A DNA stretch of 26,844 bases from JBNJEA01 sp051745395 (GCA_051745395.1 JBNJEA010000032.1:1-26844); one strand, 5' to 3'. Counted from the first letter of the stretch, positions 1 through 8,432 are shown. Made by a program: numbers and translations. Notes: generated by a model not told the origin, from the letters alone.

Positions 1-2
1 TG

Positions 3-2048
3 TGGCTGACAGCACTTTTTTACTGCATCTTCGAACTCGTGGGCGGCTACCGACGGGCTGAAACCCCGGCACAAAAAGACCGGATCCGATACCTGCTCTA
101 CGGCTTCGTTCTCACCGCCATGCTCAGTTTGACCAACACCCCGGCCATTTATGGATATGAAATCTATCCGCTCGGCTCGTTTGTCTTTATATCCCTGTTT
201 CTGCTGGCCTATGGCCTGTTTAAATACAACATGCAACTGGCCGCCCAGCAGCTGAGAAGCGTCATCTTCCATATCGGCCACTGGAGCATCGCCGGCAGTA
301 TCGCCCTGGCATCCGCCCTGCTGCTGCCCGTATCTTCGGTGGGCGTAAAATGCACGGCCGGCATTGTAGTGGCCATGCTCTGTTTTTGGCCGGTGCAAAT
401 CGTCTGGAACCGGGTGTTAAACCGCTTTTTCACCCGTTCGCCGAATTATTTGCACAAATCCTACTATGAACTGACCTATCAGCTCTCCGGCATCCATCGG
501 CTGCAATCGCTTTACGAAATCACCGCGGACTGGTTGTTTTCCATATTTATGAATTGCCGGTGCGCCATGGTCTTTTTCACCGAAGAAGACCGACATTTCC
601 ATGGCTGGGGCAAATGGAACCCGGATTACGCCGGCGGTTTTCTCTCTGCGTTGCCCCCTTTGCCCGACGGGGATCAACGCCTTCAAATCGCCGACAGCCA
701 TCCTGTTGTCCGTCGGCTGGCGCAGCAGCGCACCGCCATCGTCACCCGAAACACCCTGGATCGATGGCTTTCCCAGGACCTGCCGGCCACAGACGAAACG
801 GACTGGATCCAGCACGCGGGGTTGTTAATTCCCGTCTATTACCGGGATCAGCTCACCGGATTGCTGATTATCGGCGACAAGATCAACGACCGGTCCTACG
901 CCCGGGCCGAAAAAACGATCCTGTCCAATCTCGGCATTGTGCTGGGACCGTTTATCGAAAACGCCAACATCCTCGAACACCTTGAAAAAAAGGTCGAAAA
1001 ACGCACCGGGGCCTTACACGACGCCTTAAAGGAAACGGAAAACAAAAACGAACAAATCGCCAAAAAAAACGAACTCATTACCCGGCAGAACCATGTCATT
1101 TTATCCCTGTTTGACACCACCACGAAAATCCACGACATCGAGACCTTTGACAAGCTTTTCTCCTTTATCCTCGAACAGTTGCACAACCTGTTTCCGCACC
1201 TGGACTTCGGACTCATCCTCGAGGGCGGCCGGTCCGACATCCTGGAAAACGGCGTGTTTTCCGGCTTTACCGCTGCGGAACAAAACCGCATCCTGGCATA
1301 CCGGGCCCGCCTTGCCGAAGACAACATCAACGGCATTATGACCGATCCGAAAGCATTCGCGTACCGGGGATCGCCGGAAGCGGTGCAATGGACACTGCTG
1401 CCCATGACCATGGGCGACCGGCGGCTGGGCAAAATGATCATCCGGGGCCCGGCGATAGACGCCGACACCCGCCGGGTCATTTCCATCTTTTTGTCCCAGG
1501 TTTCGGCCGTGGCCCAGAACAAGCTGCTGATGCACCGGCTTGAAATCATTGCCAACACCGACGGACTGACCGGGGCGGCCAACCGGAGCTATTTCGAAAA
1601 ACAGCACGAACGGGCGATCCACAATGCCGCGCGATTCGAAAACATCCATTTTTCCATGCTCATTATCGATATCAACGGCTTAAAAACCGTCAACGACACC
1701 TACGGCCATGCCGTGGGCGATGAAATGCTCAATGCGGTGGCCGCCGCCCTGAAATCCATCTGCCGGGAAACCGACACCCTGTCCCGCATCGGCGGCGATG
1801 AATTCGCGATCCTGCTGCCGGCCACCCAAAGCCGGGAGGCCCGGCGGCTGCTCGAACGCATCCGGGACAAGGAAAACCGGCTGCACCTGGAATGCCGGGA
1901 TGCCGATGGCAGGGCGATATCGATTGCCATCCGGGTCAGCATCGGCCTGGCCGGATCCGATGAAACCCGGCCGGAAAATGTCTTGAAACTGGCCGATCAA
2001 CGCATGTATACCAACAAGGAAAAATTTTACAGCCGGGCGGCCCCATAA
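3..2048 (+). CDS. Membrane GGDEF sensor (7TM-like, GAF-like x2, diguanylate cyclase), 5' partial
   Basis: A probable diguanylate cyclase, making c-di-GMP from two GTP at the inner membrane. The frame is open to the left edge, and hydrophobic residues (WLTALFYCIFEL) precede the first possible start (GTG at 39), so the true start lies outside the window. Counting from that GTG, residues 1-130 hold several membrane helices resembling the 7TM N-terminus of sensor kinases. Residues about 150-310 look GAF-like, 310-350 form a charged coiled coil, 360-500 look like a second GAF-like domain, and 510-669 are the GGDEF domain. The catalytic motif is intact at residues 585-589 (bases 1791-1805). An RETD stretch (bases 1764-1775) five residues upstream fits the RxxD inhibitory I-site, so product inhibition is expected. 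It lies 50 bp upstream of the sigma-54 activator gene. Its input signal cannot be read from sequence. Confidence 0.88.
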   Translation, partial: WLTALFYCIFELVGGYRRAETPAQKDRIRYLLYGFVLTAMLSLTNTPAIYGYEIYPLGSFVFISLFLLAYGLFKYNMQLAAQQLRSVIFHIGHWSIAGSIALASALLLPVSSVGVKCTAGIVVAMLCFWPVQIVWNRVLNRFFTRSPNYLHKSYYELTYQLSGIHRLQSLYEITADWLFSIFMNCRCAMVFFTEEDRHFHGWGKWNPDYAGGFLSALPPLPDGDQRLQIADSHPVVRRLAQQRTAIVTRNTLDRWLSQDLPATDETDWIQHAGLLIPVYYRDQLTGLLIIGDKINDRSYARAEKTILSNLGIVLGPFIENANILEHLEKKVEKRTGALHDALKETENKNEQIAKKNELITRQNHVILSLFDTTTKIHDIETFDKLFSFILEQLHNLFPHLDFGLILEGGRSDILENGVFSGFTAAEQNRILAYRARLAEDNINGIMTDPKAFAYRGSPEAVQWTLLPMTMGDRRLGKMIIRGPAIDADTRRVISIFLSQVSAVAQNKLLMHRLEIIANTDGLTGAANRSYFEKQHERAIHNAARFENIHFSMLIIDINGLKTVNDTYGHAVGDEMLNAVAAALKSICRETDTLSRIGGDEFAILLPATQSREARRLLERIRDKENRLHLECRDADGRAISIAIRVSIGLAGSDETRPENVLKLADQRMYTNKEKFYSRAAP

Positions 2049-2098
2049 TAAACCGCCCCCATCCAACAAAGACCGCAGAGGCAGCGACCGCAAATACC

Positions 2099-3622
2099 AT
2101 GACCCCTATCGACGACATTACCCTGTTGTATGAAATCAGCCAGGCGCTCAACCAGCACCCGGACCTGAAAAAATCGCTCTACAACGTACTCGACATCCTG
2201 TCGAAACGCATGAACATGGTCCGCGGCATGATCACCATTTTAAACCCCATGCGCGAAGAAATCCGCATCGAGGTGGCCCACGGCATTTCCAAAACCGCGA
2301 TGGAAAAGGGGAAATACAAGCCCGGCGAAGGCGTCACCGGCGAGGTCATCCAAACGGGCGAGGCGATAACCATCCCCAAAATCAGCGAATCCGAAAAGTT
2401 TCTGGACCGGACCGAAAGCCGCGGAGGAAAAAACAAACAGGAACTGTCGTTTTTCTGCGTGCCCATCAAAAAGCAACAGCAGGTCATCGGCGCCCTAAGC
2501 GTGGATCGGCCCTACGAAGGCGACTACCGCCTGGCCGAAGGGGAAAAATTTTTGTCCGTGGTCGCGGCGATGATTGCCACCAAGGTCATTCACCTCGAAC
2601 GCATCCAGCGGGAAAAGCAACAACTGGAAGCGGAAAACGAGCGGTTGAAAGCCGAACTGGAAAAAAAATACCGCATCAAAAACATCGTGGGCAACAGCAA
2701 CAAGATGCGCGAGGTCTACCAGATGATCTCCCAGGTGGCCCGGAGCAACGCCACGGTGCTCATCCGCGGCGAATCCGGCACCGGAAAGGAACTGGTGGCC
2801 AATGCCATCCATTACAACAGCCGGCGGGCCAGCCACCCCTTTGTCAAGATCAACTGCGCGGCACTTCCCGGCAACCTCATCGAAAGCGAACTCTTCGGCC
2901 ATGAAAAGGGGGCCTTCACCGGCGCGATCCAGCAGAAACCGGGCAAATTCGAACTCGCCGACAAGGGGACGCTCTTTTTGGACGAAATCGGCTCCATCTC
3001 CCACGAGGTACAGGCCAAGCTGCTGCGGGTACTCCAGGAAAAGGAATTCGAACGCGTAGGCGGCACCAAAACCATCAAAATCGATGTGCGCATCATCGCG
3101 GCGACCAACAAGAACCTGGAAGACGCCGTGGCCGAAGACCAGTTCCGCAGTGATCTTTACTACCGCATCAACGTCTTTCCCATTTACCTGCCGCCGCTGC
3201 GGGAGCGCCGGACCGATATCCTGGCGCTGGCCGACTTTTTCCTGGAACGCTACGCCCGGGAAAACGGAAAGGAAATCCTGCGGTTTTCCACGCCGGCCAT
3301 TGATATGCTCATGGCCTATCACTGGCCGGGAAACGTCCGGGAGCTGGAAAACTGCATCGAACGCGCCGTGCTGTTGTGTGAAGGCAAGGTCATCCACAGC
3401 TACCATCTGCCGCCGACGCTGCAGACCGGGGAAGAATCCGATACCCTGCCATCGCAGACCATGGCGGATGCAGTGGCGAAACTGGAACGGGAGATGATCA
3501 TCGACGCTTTGAAACACACCCGCGGCAACATCTCCCGGGCCGCCAAAACACTGGGCTCCACCAACCGCAAAATCGCCTACAAAGTCCAGAAATACGGCAT
3601 CAACGCGCGGCAGTACCAGTGA
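2099..3622 (+). CDS. NifA-type sigma-54-dependent transcriptional activator
   Basis: A 507-residue enhancer-binding protein that would remodel sigma-54 RNA polymerase by ATP hydrolysis. Residues about 20-165 are a GAF domain with wording typical of NifA (FLDRT near the middle, then SFFCVPIK and SVDR). A heptad-rich linker covers 168-190 and the AAA+ domain about 195-430. Walker A (GESGTGKE) is at 224-231, the sigma-54-contacting GAFTGA loop at 271-276, and Walker B Asp295-Glu296 lies within GTLFLDEIG. The C-terminus is a Fis-type helix-turn-helix (GNISRAAKTLG...). There is no receiver domain, so control is probably by ligand or partner protein rather than phosphorylation. It is convergent with a PII gene only 10 bases away, which suits a nitrogen regulator. 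No nif structural genes are visible, so target genes, and hence the name nifA, remain an inference from family resemblance. Confidence 0.9.
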   Translation: MTPIDDITLLYEISQALNQHPDLKKSLYNVLDILSKRMNMVRGMITILNPMREEIRIEVAHGISKTAMEKGKYKPGEGVTGEVIQTGEAITIPKISESEKFLDRTESRGGKNKQELSFFCVPIKKQQQVIGALSVDRPYEGDYRLAEGEKFLSVVAAMIATKVIHLERIQREKQQLEAENERLKAELEKKYRIKNIVGNSNKMREVYQMISQVARSNATVLIRGESGTGKELVANAIHYNSRRASHPFVKINCAALPGNLIESELFGHEKGAFTGAIQQKPGKFELADKGTLFLDEIGSISHEVQAKLLRVLQEKEFERVGGTKTIKIDVRIIAATNKNLEDAVAEDQFRSDLYYRINVFPIYLPPLRERRTDILALADFFLERYARENGKEILRFSTPAIDMLMAYHWPGNVRELENCIERAVLLCEGKVIHSYHLPPTLQTGEESDTLPSQTMADAVAKLEREMIIDALKHTRGNISRAAKTLGSTNRKIAYKVQKYGINARQYQ

Positions 3623-3632
3623 TCTTCCTTGA

Positions 3633-3971
3633 TTACAGGGCGTTGGGCCCCCGCTCGCCGGTGCGGATCCGGATCGTGTCATCCAGAGAGTGGACAAATA
3701 TCTTGCCGTCGCCGATTTTGCCGGAATAGGCGGTTTTCTGTACCGTGTCGATGACCTGCTCGACCAGATCGACATTGACAACGATTTCGATTTTCAACTT
3801 GGGCACGAAATCCACGGCGTACTCCGCCCCCCGGTAGACCTCCTTGTGGCCTTTCTGCCGGCCATAGCCCTTGACCTCGGAGACGGTCATCCCGTGGACC
3901 CCGATATCATTTAAAGCTTCCTTGACATCATCTAGCTTAAACGGTTTGATCACGGCTTCAATTTTTTTCAT
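3633..3971 (-). CDS. glnB: Nitrogen regulatory protein PII
   Basis: A 112-residue PII signal protein, a trimer that binds ATP/ADP and 2-oxoglutarate and passes nitrogen status to targets such as GlnE, NifA-type activators and ammonium channels. The start MKKIEAVIKPFKLDDVKEAL is classic. The T-loop has Tyr51 (RGAEY), the residue uridylylated by GlnD in proteobacteria. The B-loop (SGKIGDGKIFV) and the C-terminal IRIRTGERG are intact. The length is exactly the family norm. A Shine-Dalgarno AGGAG (complement of 3982-3986) sits 10 nt upstream of the ATG. GlnB and GlnK cannot be separated from sequence alone; no amtB or glnA is adjacent, which slightly favours GlnB. A 5-bp inverted repeat, TGGCG/CGCCA (3997-4012), lies just upstream and could be an operator. 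Confidence 0.96.
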   Translation of the reverse strand: MKKIEAVIKPFKLDDVKEALNDIGVHGMTVSEVKGYGRQKGHKEVYRGAEYAVDFVPKLKIEIVVNVDLVEQVIDTVQKTAYSGKIGDGKIFVHSLDDTIRIRTGERGPNAL

Positions 3972-4178
3972 TTCGGTGCAACTCCTTTCCCTTTCATGGC
4001 GGATTTACGCCACGTAAAAATATCATTTCAGACGAAAACGAATTCGAAAAATCGTTGTGTTGACAATTGACAAAAAATCCTAGTTCATTGTAGTTTTTTC
4101 GTCAATCCATTCATAATCCCGACCCATTCGATTCCGGGACGTATTCCAATTTCTGTTTTCATAACAACCGGGGCAGCC

Positions 4179-4667
4179 ATGACGCTTACAATTTTCATCA
4201 ATTCCGACGACACGGCCACCTTTTGCTGTCCGGCTTGCGGCAAAACCCGCACGGCCGACGCATCCCGCTTCATGAACCGGGAAAAGACCGTCAAGGTCAA
4301 CGCCAAATGTGCATGCGGCCACCAGTATACGGTCTTTCTCGAAAGACGGAAACAATATCGCAAGACCACGGACCTGCCGGGCATTTTCCGGTGCAGTCCC
4401 GAAAATACCCGCCTGCTGACCGCCCCGCATAAGGATCATATGACCGTGGTCAACATCTCGCGCACCGGCATGCGGCTGAAAATCAACAACATGCCCAACC
4501 TGCACGAAGGCGACTACTTACACGTCGAGTTTTACCTCGATGACAAGCATCACTCGCTGATCGACCGGGATGTCTTCGTAAAAAACATCAACGCCCCGTA
4601 CATCGGCGTAGAATACGCCCATCGCACCCACCACGACAGCATTATCGGCTTTTACCTGTTCCGGTAG
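4179..4667 (+). CDS. PilZ-domain protein with N-terminal zinc-finger-like module
   Basis: A 162-residue soluble protein with two parts. Residues 15-50 hold Cys17-x2-Cys20 and Cys44-x-Cys46, which look like a small zinc ribbon (FCCPACG ... KCACGHQY). Residues 56-162 form a PilZ domain: the c-di-GMP-binding RxxxR motif is Arg57-Lys-Gln-Tyr-Arg61, and the second motif N-x-S-x-x-G is present in VVNISRTGMRL. Both binding motifs are intact, so c-di-GMP binding is likely. The start follows a G-rich Shine-Dalgarno (GGGGCAGCC before ATG). It is divergent from glnB, and its last 26 bases overlap the convergent 3' end of glnE. A GGDEF gene sits 2 kb upstream, but functional pairing is not shown. The downstream partner is unknown. 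Confidence 0.85.
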   Translation: MTLTIFINSDDTATFCCPACGKTRTADASRFMNREKTVKVNAKCACGHQYTVFLERRKQYRKTTDLPGIFRCSPENTRLLTAPHKDHMTVVNISRTGMRLKINNMPNLHEGDYLHVEFYLDDKHHSLIDRDVFVKNINAPYIGVEYAHRTHHDSIIGFYLFR

Positions 4668-7545
4668 CCAGATAGCGGGCCCAGATCGCATTGACCCGCC
4701 GCCGCAATTCCCGGAACCGCTTTTCCGGCAAAATGGCCGGTTTTTCCTGAAGATTGAGCCGGTGAACAAAATAGCGGTAGATCAGGTAGGCCTGCTTTAA
4801 TGAATGAGCGGTCAAATCATCGATGATATCCGACAAGGCCAGGGCGTTTAACTGCCGGACCACGTCGGTCCACCGGCGCAATTGCGCATGCTGATCGGCA
4901 TGCAACAGGATCAGGTACTGCACCAGAAATTCGATATCGATGATGCCGCCGGGGTCCTGCTTTAAATCAAACCGGCCCGGTTTTGCCCGCACATGGGCCT
5001 TGCGCATTTTTTCGCGCATCCGGACCACAGTGTCTCTTAAGACCGCGGGATCACGGGAAATGGCAATGACTTGCTCCCGGATTTCGGCAAACCGGGACAA
5101 TACTGCCTCGTCGCCGATAATGGGCCGCGCCTTGATCAGCGCCTGGTGTTCCCAGGTCCAGGCATCCCGGCGCTGGTATTGCTCGAAGCCGTCAATGTGG
5201 GAAACCAGAACGCCGGCGTTGCCGCTGGGACGCAGGCGCAGATCGGCTTCATACAATTTGCCCGTGGACGTGGGGGCGGAGAGAAAATGAATAATACGCT
5301 GCCCCAGCCGGGCGTAAAACTCGGAATTGAAAATGGACTTCAACCGGCCGCCTTCCGTATGGCCCTGCTGTGCGGTATGTAAAAAGACCAGGTCCAGGTC
5401 CGAACCGTAGCCGAGCTCAAAGCCGCCGAGCTTGCCGTAGGCGATGCAGGCAAACCCCATTTCCCCGTCTGCGGCGCCGTTCAGGTGCGATGGCCTGCCG
5501 TAGCGCTCCACCAGATGGCGCCAGGTAAGATCCAATGCGGCAGCCAAAATTGTTTCGGCCAGATAGGTCAGCCGGTCACTGACCTTCATCAACGGCAGGT
5601 TGCCCGTGACATCGGCAGCCACGATGCGGAAGGTGTTGACCTGCTTAAACACCCGCAATTCATCCATCTGCATTTCCACGTCATCTTCGGCAATGCGAGA
5701 AAGGCGCTCGGACAGCTCGGCAGACAACGCGGCCTTGTCCAGCGGATCATACAGGGTACGCACATCCAGCAGTTCGTCGAGCAGCAGGGGATGGCTGCTT
5801 AAAAAGGAAACGATCCAGGGGCTGATCCGGGCCAGCCGGACCAAGTGCTGCAGCGCACCGGGGTTTTCCAGCAGCAGCGATATATAGCAACTGCGCCGCA
5901 GAATCGATTCGATCAGCGACATGAGACGCGTAAACACCAGCACCGGCCGATCGGTTTCAATGGTAAAGCGCAGCATCTGCGGCATCAGCCGGTCGAGTCG
6001 CTCCCGGCTGTGACTTGCGATATCGGTGGATTCGGCGGCTTCCCGGAGATTGTCCAGGGCGCACAGCACGGCCTCGGGCTCATCAAAGCCCGCCGTTTCC
6101 AGAATTTTACGATTGCGGGCGCGGTCTTCGGGGTGCTGCCAGACGGTTTCAATCTGCTCGTCATCCTCGGCTTCCGGGATTTCCGGCGACAGCAGTTCAT
6201 GGAAATGGCTGTGGACCCGGTCCATGTGCTCGGTTAACTGTTTATGGAAGGCCGGCCAGTCGGCAAAACCCATGGCTACGGCCAGGCGCATTTGCCCGGC
6301 CGCCTCTGCGGGCAGGCTATGGGTCTGCATATCATCATACATCTGGAGGCGATGTTCCGTGTTGCGCAGGAAAATATAGGCGGAAAACAGCTCTTCGTAG
6401 ACCTGCCGGGCGATACAGCGGTCTTTCATCATGACCAGCAACACCTTGAGCAGGCGGCGTTCCCGGTAGCGCGGATCGATGCCGCCGCGGATGAGCTGGA
6501 AAATCTGCCCGAAAAATTCGATTTCCCGGATGCCCCCGGTACCGTGTTTGATGTTGCCGCTCAGGCCCTTGCGAATGACCTGGCGCTCGATTTTGTTTTT
6601 CATCTCCCGCAGCGACTCGAAGGTGCCGTAATCCAGGTACCGCCGGAAAACAAACGGCTGCAGGCGCTCTAAAAGCCATTGGCCGGCCGATACATCCCCG
6701 GCGATGACCCGGGCCTTGATCAGGGCGTAGCGTTCCCACTCCCGGCCCAGCGTCTGGTAATAGTTTTCCATGCCGTCAAAACTCATGACCAGGGGCCCGG
6801 CATCCCCATAGGGCCGCAGCCGGGTGTCGACGCGGAACACGCTGCCTTCGACCGTGGACTTGGCCAGCACATCGATTACCCGCCGGCACAGGCGGGTAAA
6901 AAACTCCTCGTTCGGCATGGCCGATGGGCCGCCCTCGGTTTCTCCGGCTTCCGGGTAAGCGAAAATCAGGTCGATATCCGAAGAAAAATTCAACTCCCGA
7001 CCGCCGAGCTTGCCCATGCCGAGGACCACGAGCTGCTGCGGCACCCCCTCGGCTGATACCGGGCAGCCATAGCGTTCACAGGCCAGATGGTGCAGAAAAT
7101 CCAAGGCATGGATCAAGCAGGCATCGGCCAGGGCCGAAAGATCGCTCATGGTTTCAAACAGGTCGCAACGGCCGGAAAGATCGCGCCAGGCGATGCGGAC
7201 CATTTCCCGGTTGCGCAGCCGGCGCAGGCCGGTGCCCAGTTGCTCCTCGTCTGATGCCGCATCGCAGACGGCTTTCACCCGGCGATCGTAGTGATCGGGA
7301 TCAAAATTTATCTCCAACTCGGCGCTGTCGATTAAATCCTTCAGCATGGACGGTTTTCGGATGCAGGACTTGGCGATAAAGTCACTCAATGCAAACGCCT
7401 GGCCCAGATCGTCAGCAAATTCCGAAGTCTCCGGCAAAAAAATGCCGCAGTCCTCGGCCGCCTGCCGGCAGGCGGCCAATCGGTCTTTGACCCGCTGATC
7501 GAAAAGCTCCGATTCCGCCCGGGTTGTAATGCTCGGTTGAATCAC
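4642..7545 (-). CDS. glnE: Bifunctional glutamine synthetase adenylyltransferase/deadenylase
   Basis: GlnE adds and removes AMP on glutamine synthetase under PII control. From a GTG at 7545 the product is 967 residues, close to E. coli GlnE (946). Two nucleotidyltransferase domains are visible. The N-terminal (deadenylase-type) one carries GKLGGRELNFSSDIDL with Asp190 and Asp192. The C-terminal (adenylylase-type) one carries GKLGGFELGYGSDLDL with Asp716 and Asp718. The long regulatory helical region lies between them. The frame extends upstream to 7794, but that part runs through the deaminase gene and gives an Arg-rich, low-quality sequence. The GTG at 7545 overlaps the deaminase stop as GTGA and has AGGAG five bases upstream, so I chose it. 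Translational coupling with the deaminase is therefore likely. The gene end overlaps the pilZ-type gene tail to tail. Confidence 0.95.
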   Translation of the reverse strand: MIQPSITTRAESELFDQRVKDRLAACRQAAEDCGIFLPETSEFADDLGQAFALSDFIAKSCIRKPSMLKDLIDSAELEINFDPDHYDRRVKAVCDAASDEEQLGTGLRRLRNREMVRIAWRDLSGRCDLFETMSDLSALADACLIHALDFLHHLACERYGCPVSAEGVPQQLVVLGMGKLGGRELNFSSDIDLIFAYPEAGETEGGPSAMPNEEFFTRLCRRVIDVLAKSTVEGSVFRVDTRLRPYGDAGPLVMSFDGMENYYQTLGREWERYALIKARVIAGDVSAGQWLLERLQPFVFRRYLDYGTFESLREMKNKIERQVIRKGLSGNIKHGTGGIREIEFFGQIFQLIRGGIDPRYRERRLLKVLLVMMKDRCIARQVYEELFSAYIFLRNTEHRLQMYDDMQTHSLPAEAAGQMRLAVAMGFADWPAFHKQLTEHMDRVHSHFHELLSPEIPEAEDDEQIETVWQHPEDRARNRKILETAGFDEPEAVLCALDNLREAAESTDIASHSRERLDRLMPQMLRFTIETDRPVLVFTRLMSLIESILRRSCYISLLLENPGALQHLVRLARISPWIVSFLSSHPLLLDELLDVRTLYDPLDKAALSAELSERLSRIAEDDVEMQMDELRVFKQVNTFRIVAADVTGNLPLMKVSDRLTYLAETILAAALDLTWRHLVERYGRPSHLNGAADGEMGFACIAYGKLGGFELGYGSDLDLVFLHTAQQGHTEGGRLKSIFNSEFYARLGQRIIHFLSAPTSTGKLYEADLRLRPSGNAGVLVSHIDGFEQYQRRDAWTWEHQALIKARPIIGDEAVLSRFAEIREQVIAISRDPAVLRDTVVRMREKMRKAHVRAKPGRFDLKQDPGGIIDIEFLVQYLILLHADQHAQLRRWTDVVRQLNALALSDIIDDLTAHSLKQAYLIYRYFVHRLNLQEKPAILPEKRFRELRRRVNAIWARYLATGTGKSR

Positions 7546-8063
7546 GGCAACTCCTGTTGTAACGTATATTCGGCCAGCAGCGTGTCTTGCAGGTATGTAT
7601 TGGCCGGATCTGCAAAAAAGCGCCGCATCAGCTCCAGGCCCTGCGACCGGCAGACCCCGGGCACCACGGCCACCGGCCGGTTTCGGTATAACGGCGGCAA
7701 CTGCTGTCTTACACAAGCGGTTCCGCCGCCCATGACGTCTTCGTATGCATAGACCACCCGCCCGATACCGGCGATCAAAATGGCGCCGAAACACATCAGG
7801 CAGGGCTCCAGGGTGGAATAAATGCTCAGCCGGCTGCCATCGAAGCCGACCGGATGTTCGTACAGGGCTTTCAACGCGACAATTTCGGCATGATCAATCT
7901 CGTTGGCCGCTTGGCCTCGGCTGGATTGCCTTCGGCCGTCGGCAATAATGCGCTCACCGCGGGAAATGACGCATCCCACAGGAAACTCCCCGCTTGCCAG
8001 CGCCTCGGCGGCCTGCTCCATGGCCGCTCCCATCAAGATTTCATCCTGCTGCCCGATTGCCAT
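7542..8063 (-). CDS. TadA/CDA-family zinc nucleoside deaminase
   Basis: A 173-residue cytidine-deaminase-fold enzyme. The zinc site is complete: His58-Ala-Glu60 (HAE, with Glu60 as proton shuttle) and Cys88-x2-Cys91 in TLEPCLMCFGAI. The order and spacing fit the TadA/guanine deaminase branch. A genuine tRNA A34 deaminase usually has a longer NDPTAHAE-like run before the His; here it is NEIDHAE, and the C-terminal 60 residues differ from E. coli TadA. I therefore do not assign tadA. Alternatives are guanine, cytosine or other base deaminases. The ATG at 8063 has AAAGGA a few bases upstream. It is the first gene of a two-gene minus-strand operon with glnE. A TACAAT -10-like hexamer (complement of 8141-8146) lies within a repeat upstream, without a convincing -35. 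Confidence 0.85.
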   Translation of the reverse strand: MAIGQQDEILMGAAMEQAAEALASGEFPVGCVISRGERIIADGRRQSSRGQAANEIDHAEIVALKALYEHPVGFDGSRLSIYSTLEPCLMCFGAILIAGIGRVVYAYEDVMGGGTACVRQQLPPLYRNRPVAVVPGVCRSQGLELMRRFFADPANTYLQDTLLAEYTLQQELP

Positions 8064-8113
8064 GAAGTCCTTTGCCTGCCGATACCATCCCGCGACCGAC
8101 CCGTTGCTGCGGG

Positions 8114-8178
8114 CTTTGAAACTTTGCGTCTTGGCGCGAAATTGTAATGGCTGTTACCGGAGTAAAGCCGGATAACCA
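8114..8178 (+). repeat. Half-element of the GGTTATCCGG repeat family (copy A)
   Basis: This copy reads CTTTGCGTCTTGGCGCGAAA, then GTTACCGGAGTAAAG and ends in CCGGATAACC (8168-8177). It aligns along its length with 8352-8415 and, inverted, with 8262-8345. No opposing arm is visible on the deaminase side, so it looks like a solo half. It sits 50 bp upstream of the deaminase start and may carry part of its promoter. Confidence 0.65.
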
Positions 8179-8261
8179 AAAAACTTTTTCTGCCGAAGCC
8201 GCACCCGCGGCCCGGCCGTCTGCCCATCTTTTCGCATTTTTGATGAAAAATTGCAAATTTT

Positions 8262-8415
8262 GGTTATCCGGTTGGCTCCAGTAAGTGACGAGCCGTCGAG
8301 TTACTTTTTTTTATTCTCGCGCAAAGCCGCCAAGAGCGCCAAGAATGGCTTGAAAACTTTGCGTCTTTGCGTCTTGGCGCGAAAATTTTGTGTTACTGAA
8401 GTAAAACGGATAACC
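8262..8415. repeat. MITE-like imperfect palindrome with GGTTATCCGG ends
   Basis: The left end GGTTATCCGG (8262-8271) and right end CGGATAACC (to 8415) are inverted. Moving inward, both arms also share CCAGTAA/TTACTG, the GCGCGA/GCGAAAA block and CGCCAAG/CTTTGCG/CTTGGCG segments, so the pairing runs about 60 bases per arm with a 20-base insertion in the left arm. There is no open frame inside. It resembles a non-autonomous palindromic element; no transposase is nearby and no target duplication is obvious. Confidence 0.6.
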
Positions 8416-8432
8416 GGATTGCCAATTTCATC

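Noticed and set aside
2495..3781. Long minus-strand open frame (428 codons) opposite the NifA-type gene
   Set aside because: It is the complement of a GC-rich, clearly coding gene and shows no domain; length alone is explained by codon bias. It would also overlap glnB.
3997..4012. Possible sigma-54 promoter for glnB on the minus strand (TGGCG ... GCC)
   Set aside because: The GG-to-GC distance is nine bases rather than ten and the -12 element lacks TTGC; kept only as a small inverted repeat.
7546..7794. Upstream extension of the glnE reading frame inside the deaminase gene
   Set aside because: The extra residues are Arg/Gly-rich antiphase coding of the deaminase, and a GTG with a good Shine-Dalgarno at 7545 gives a family-length GlnE.
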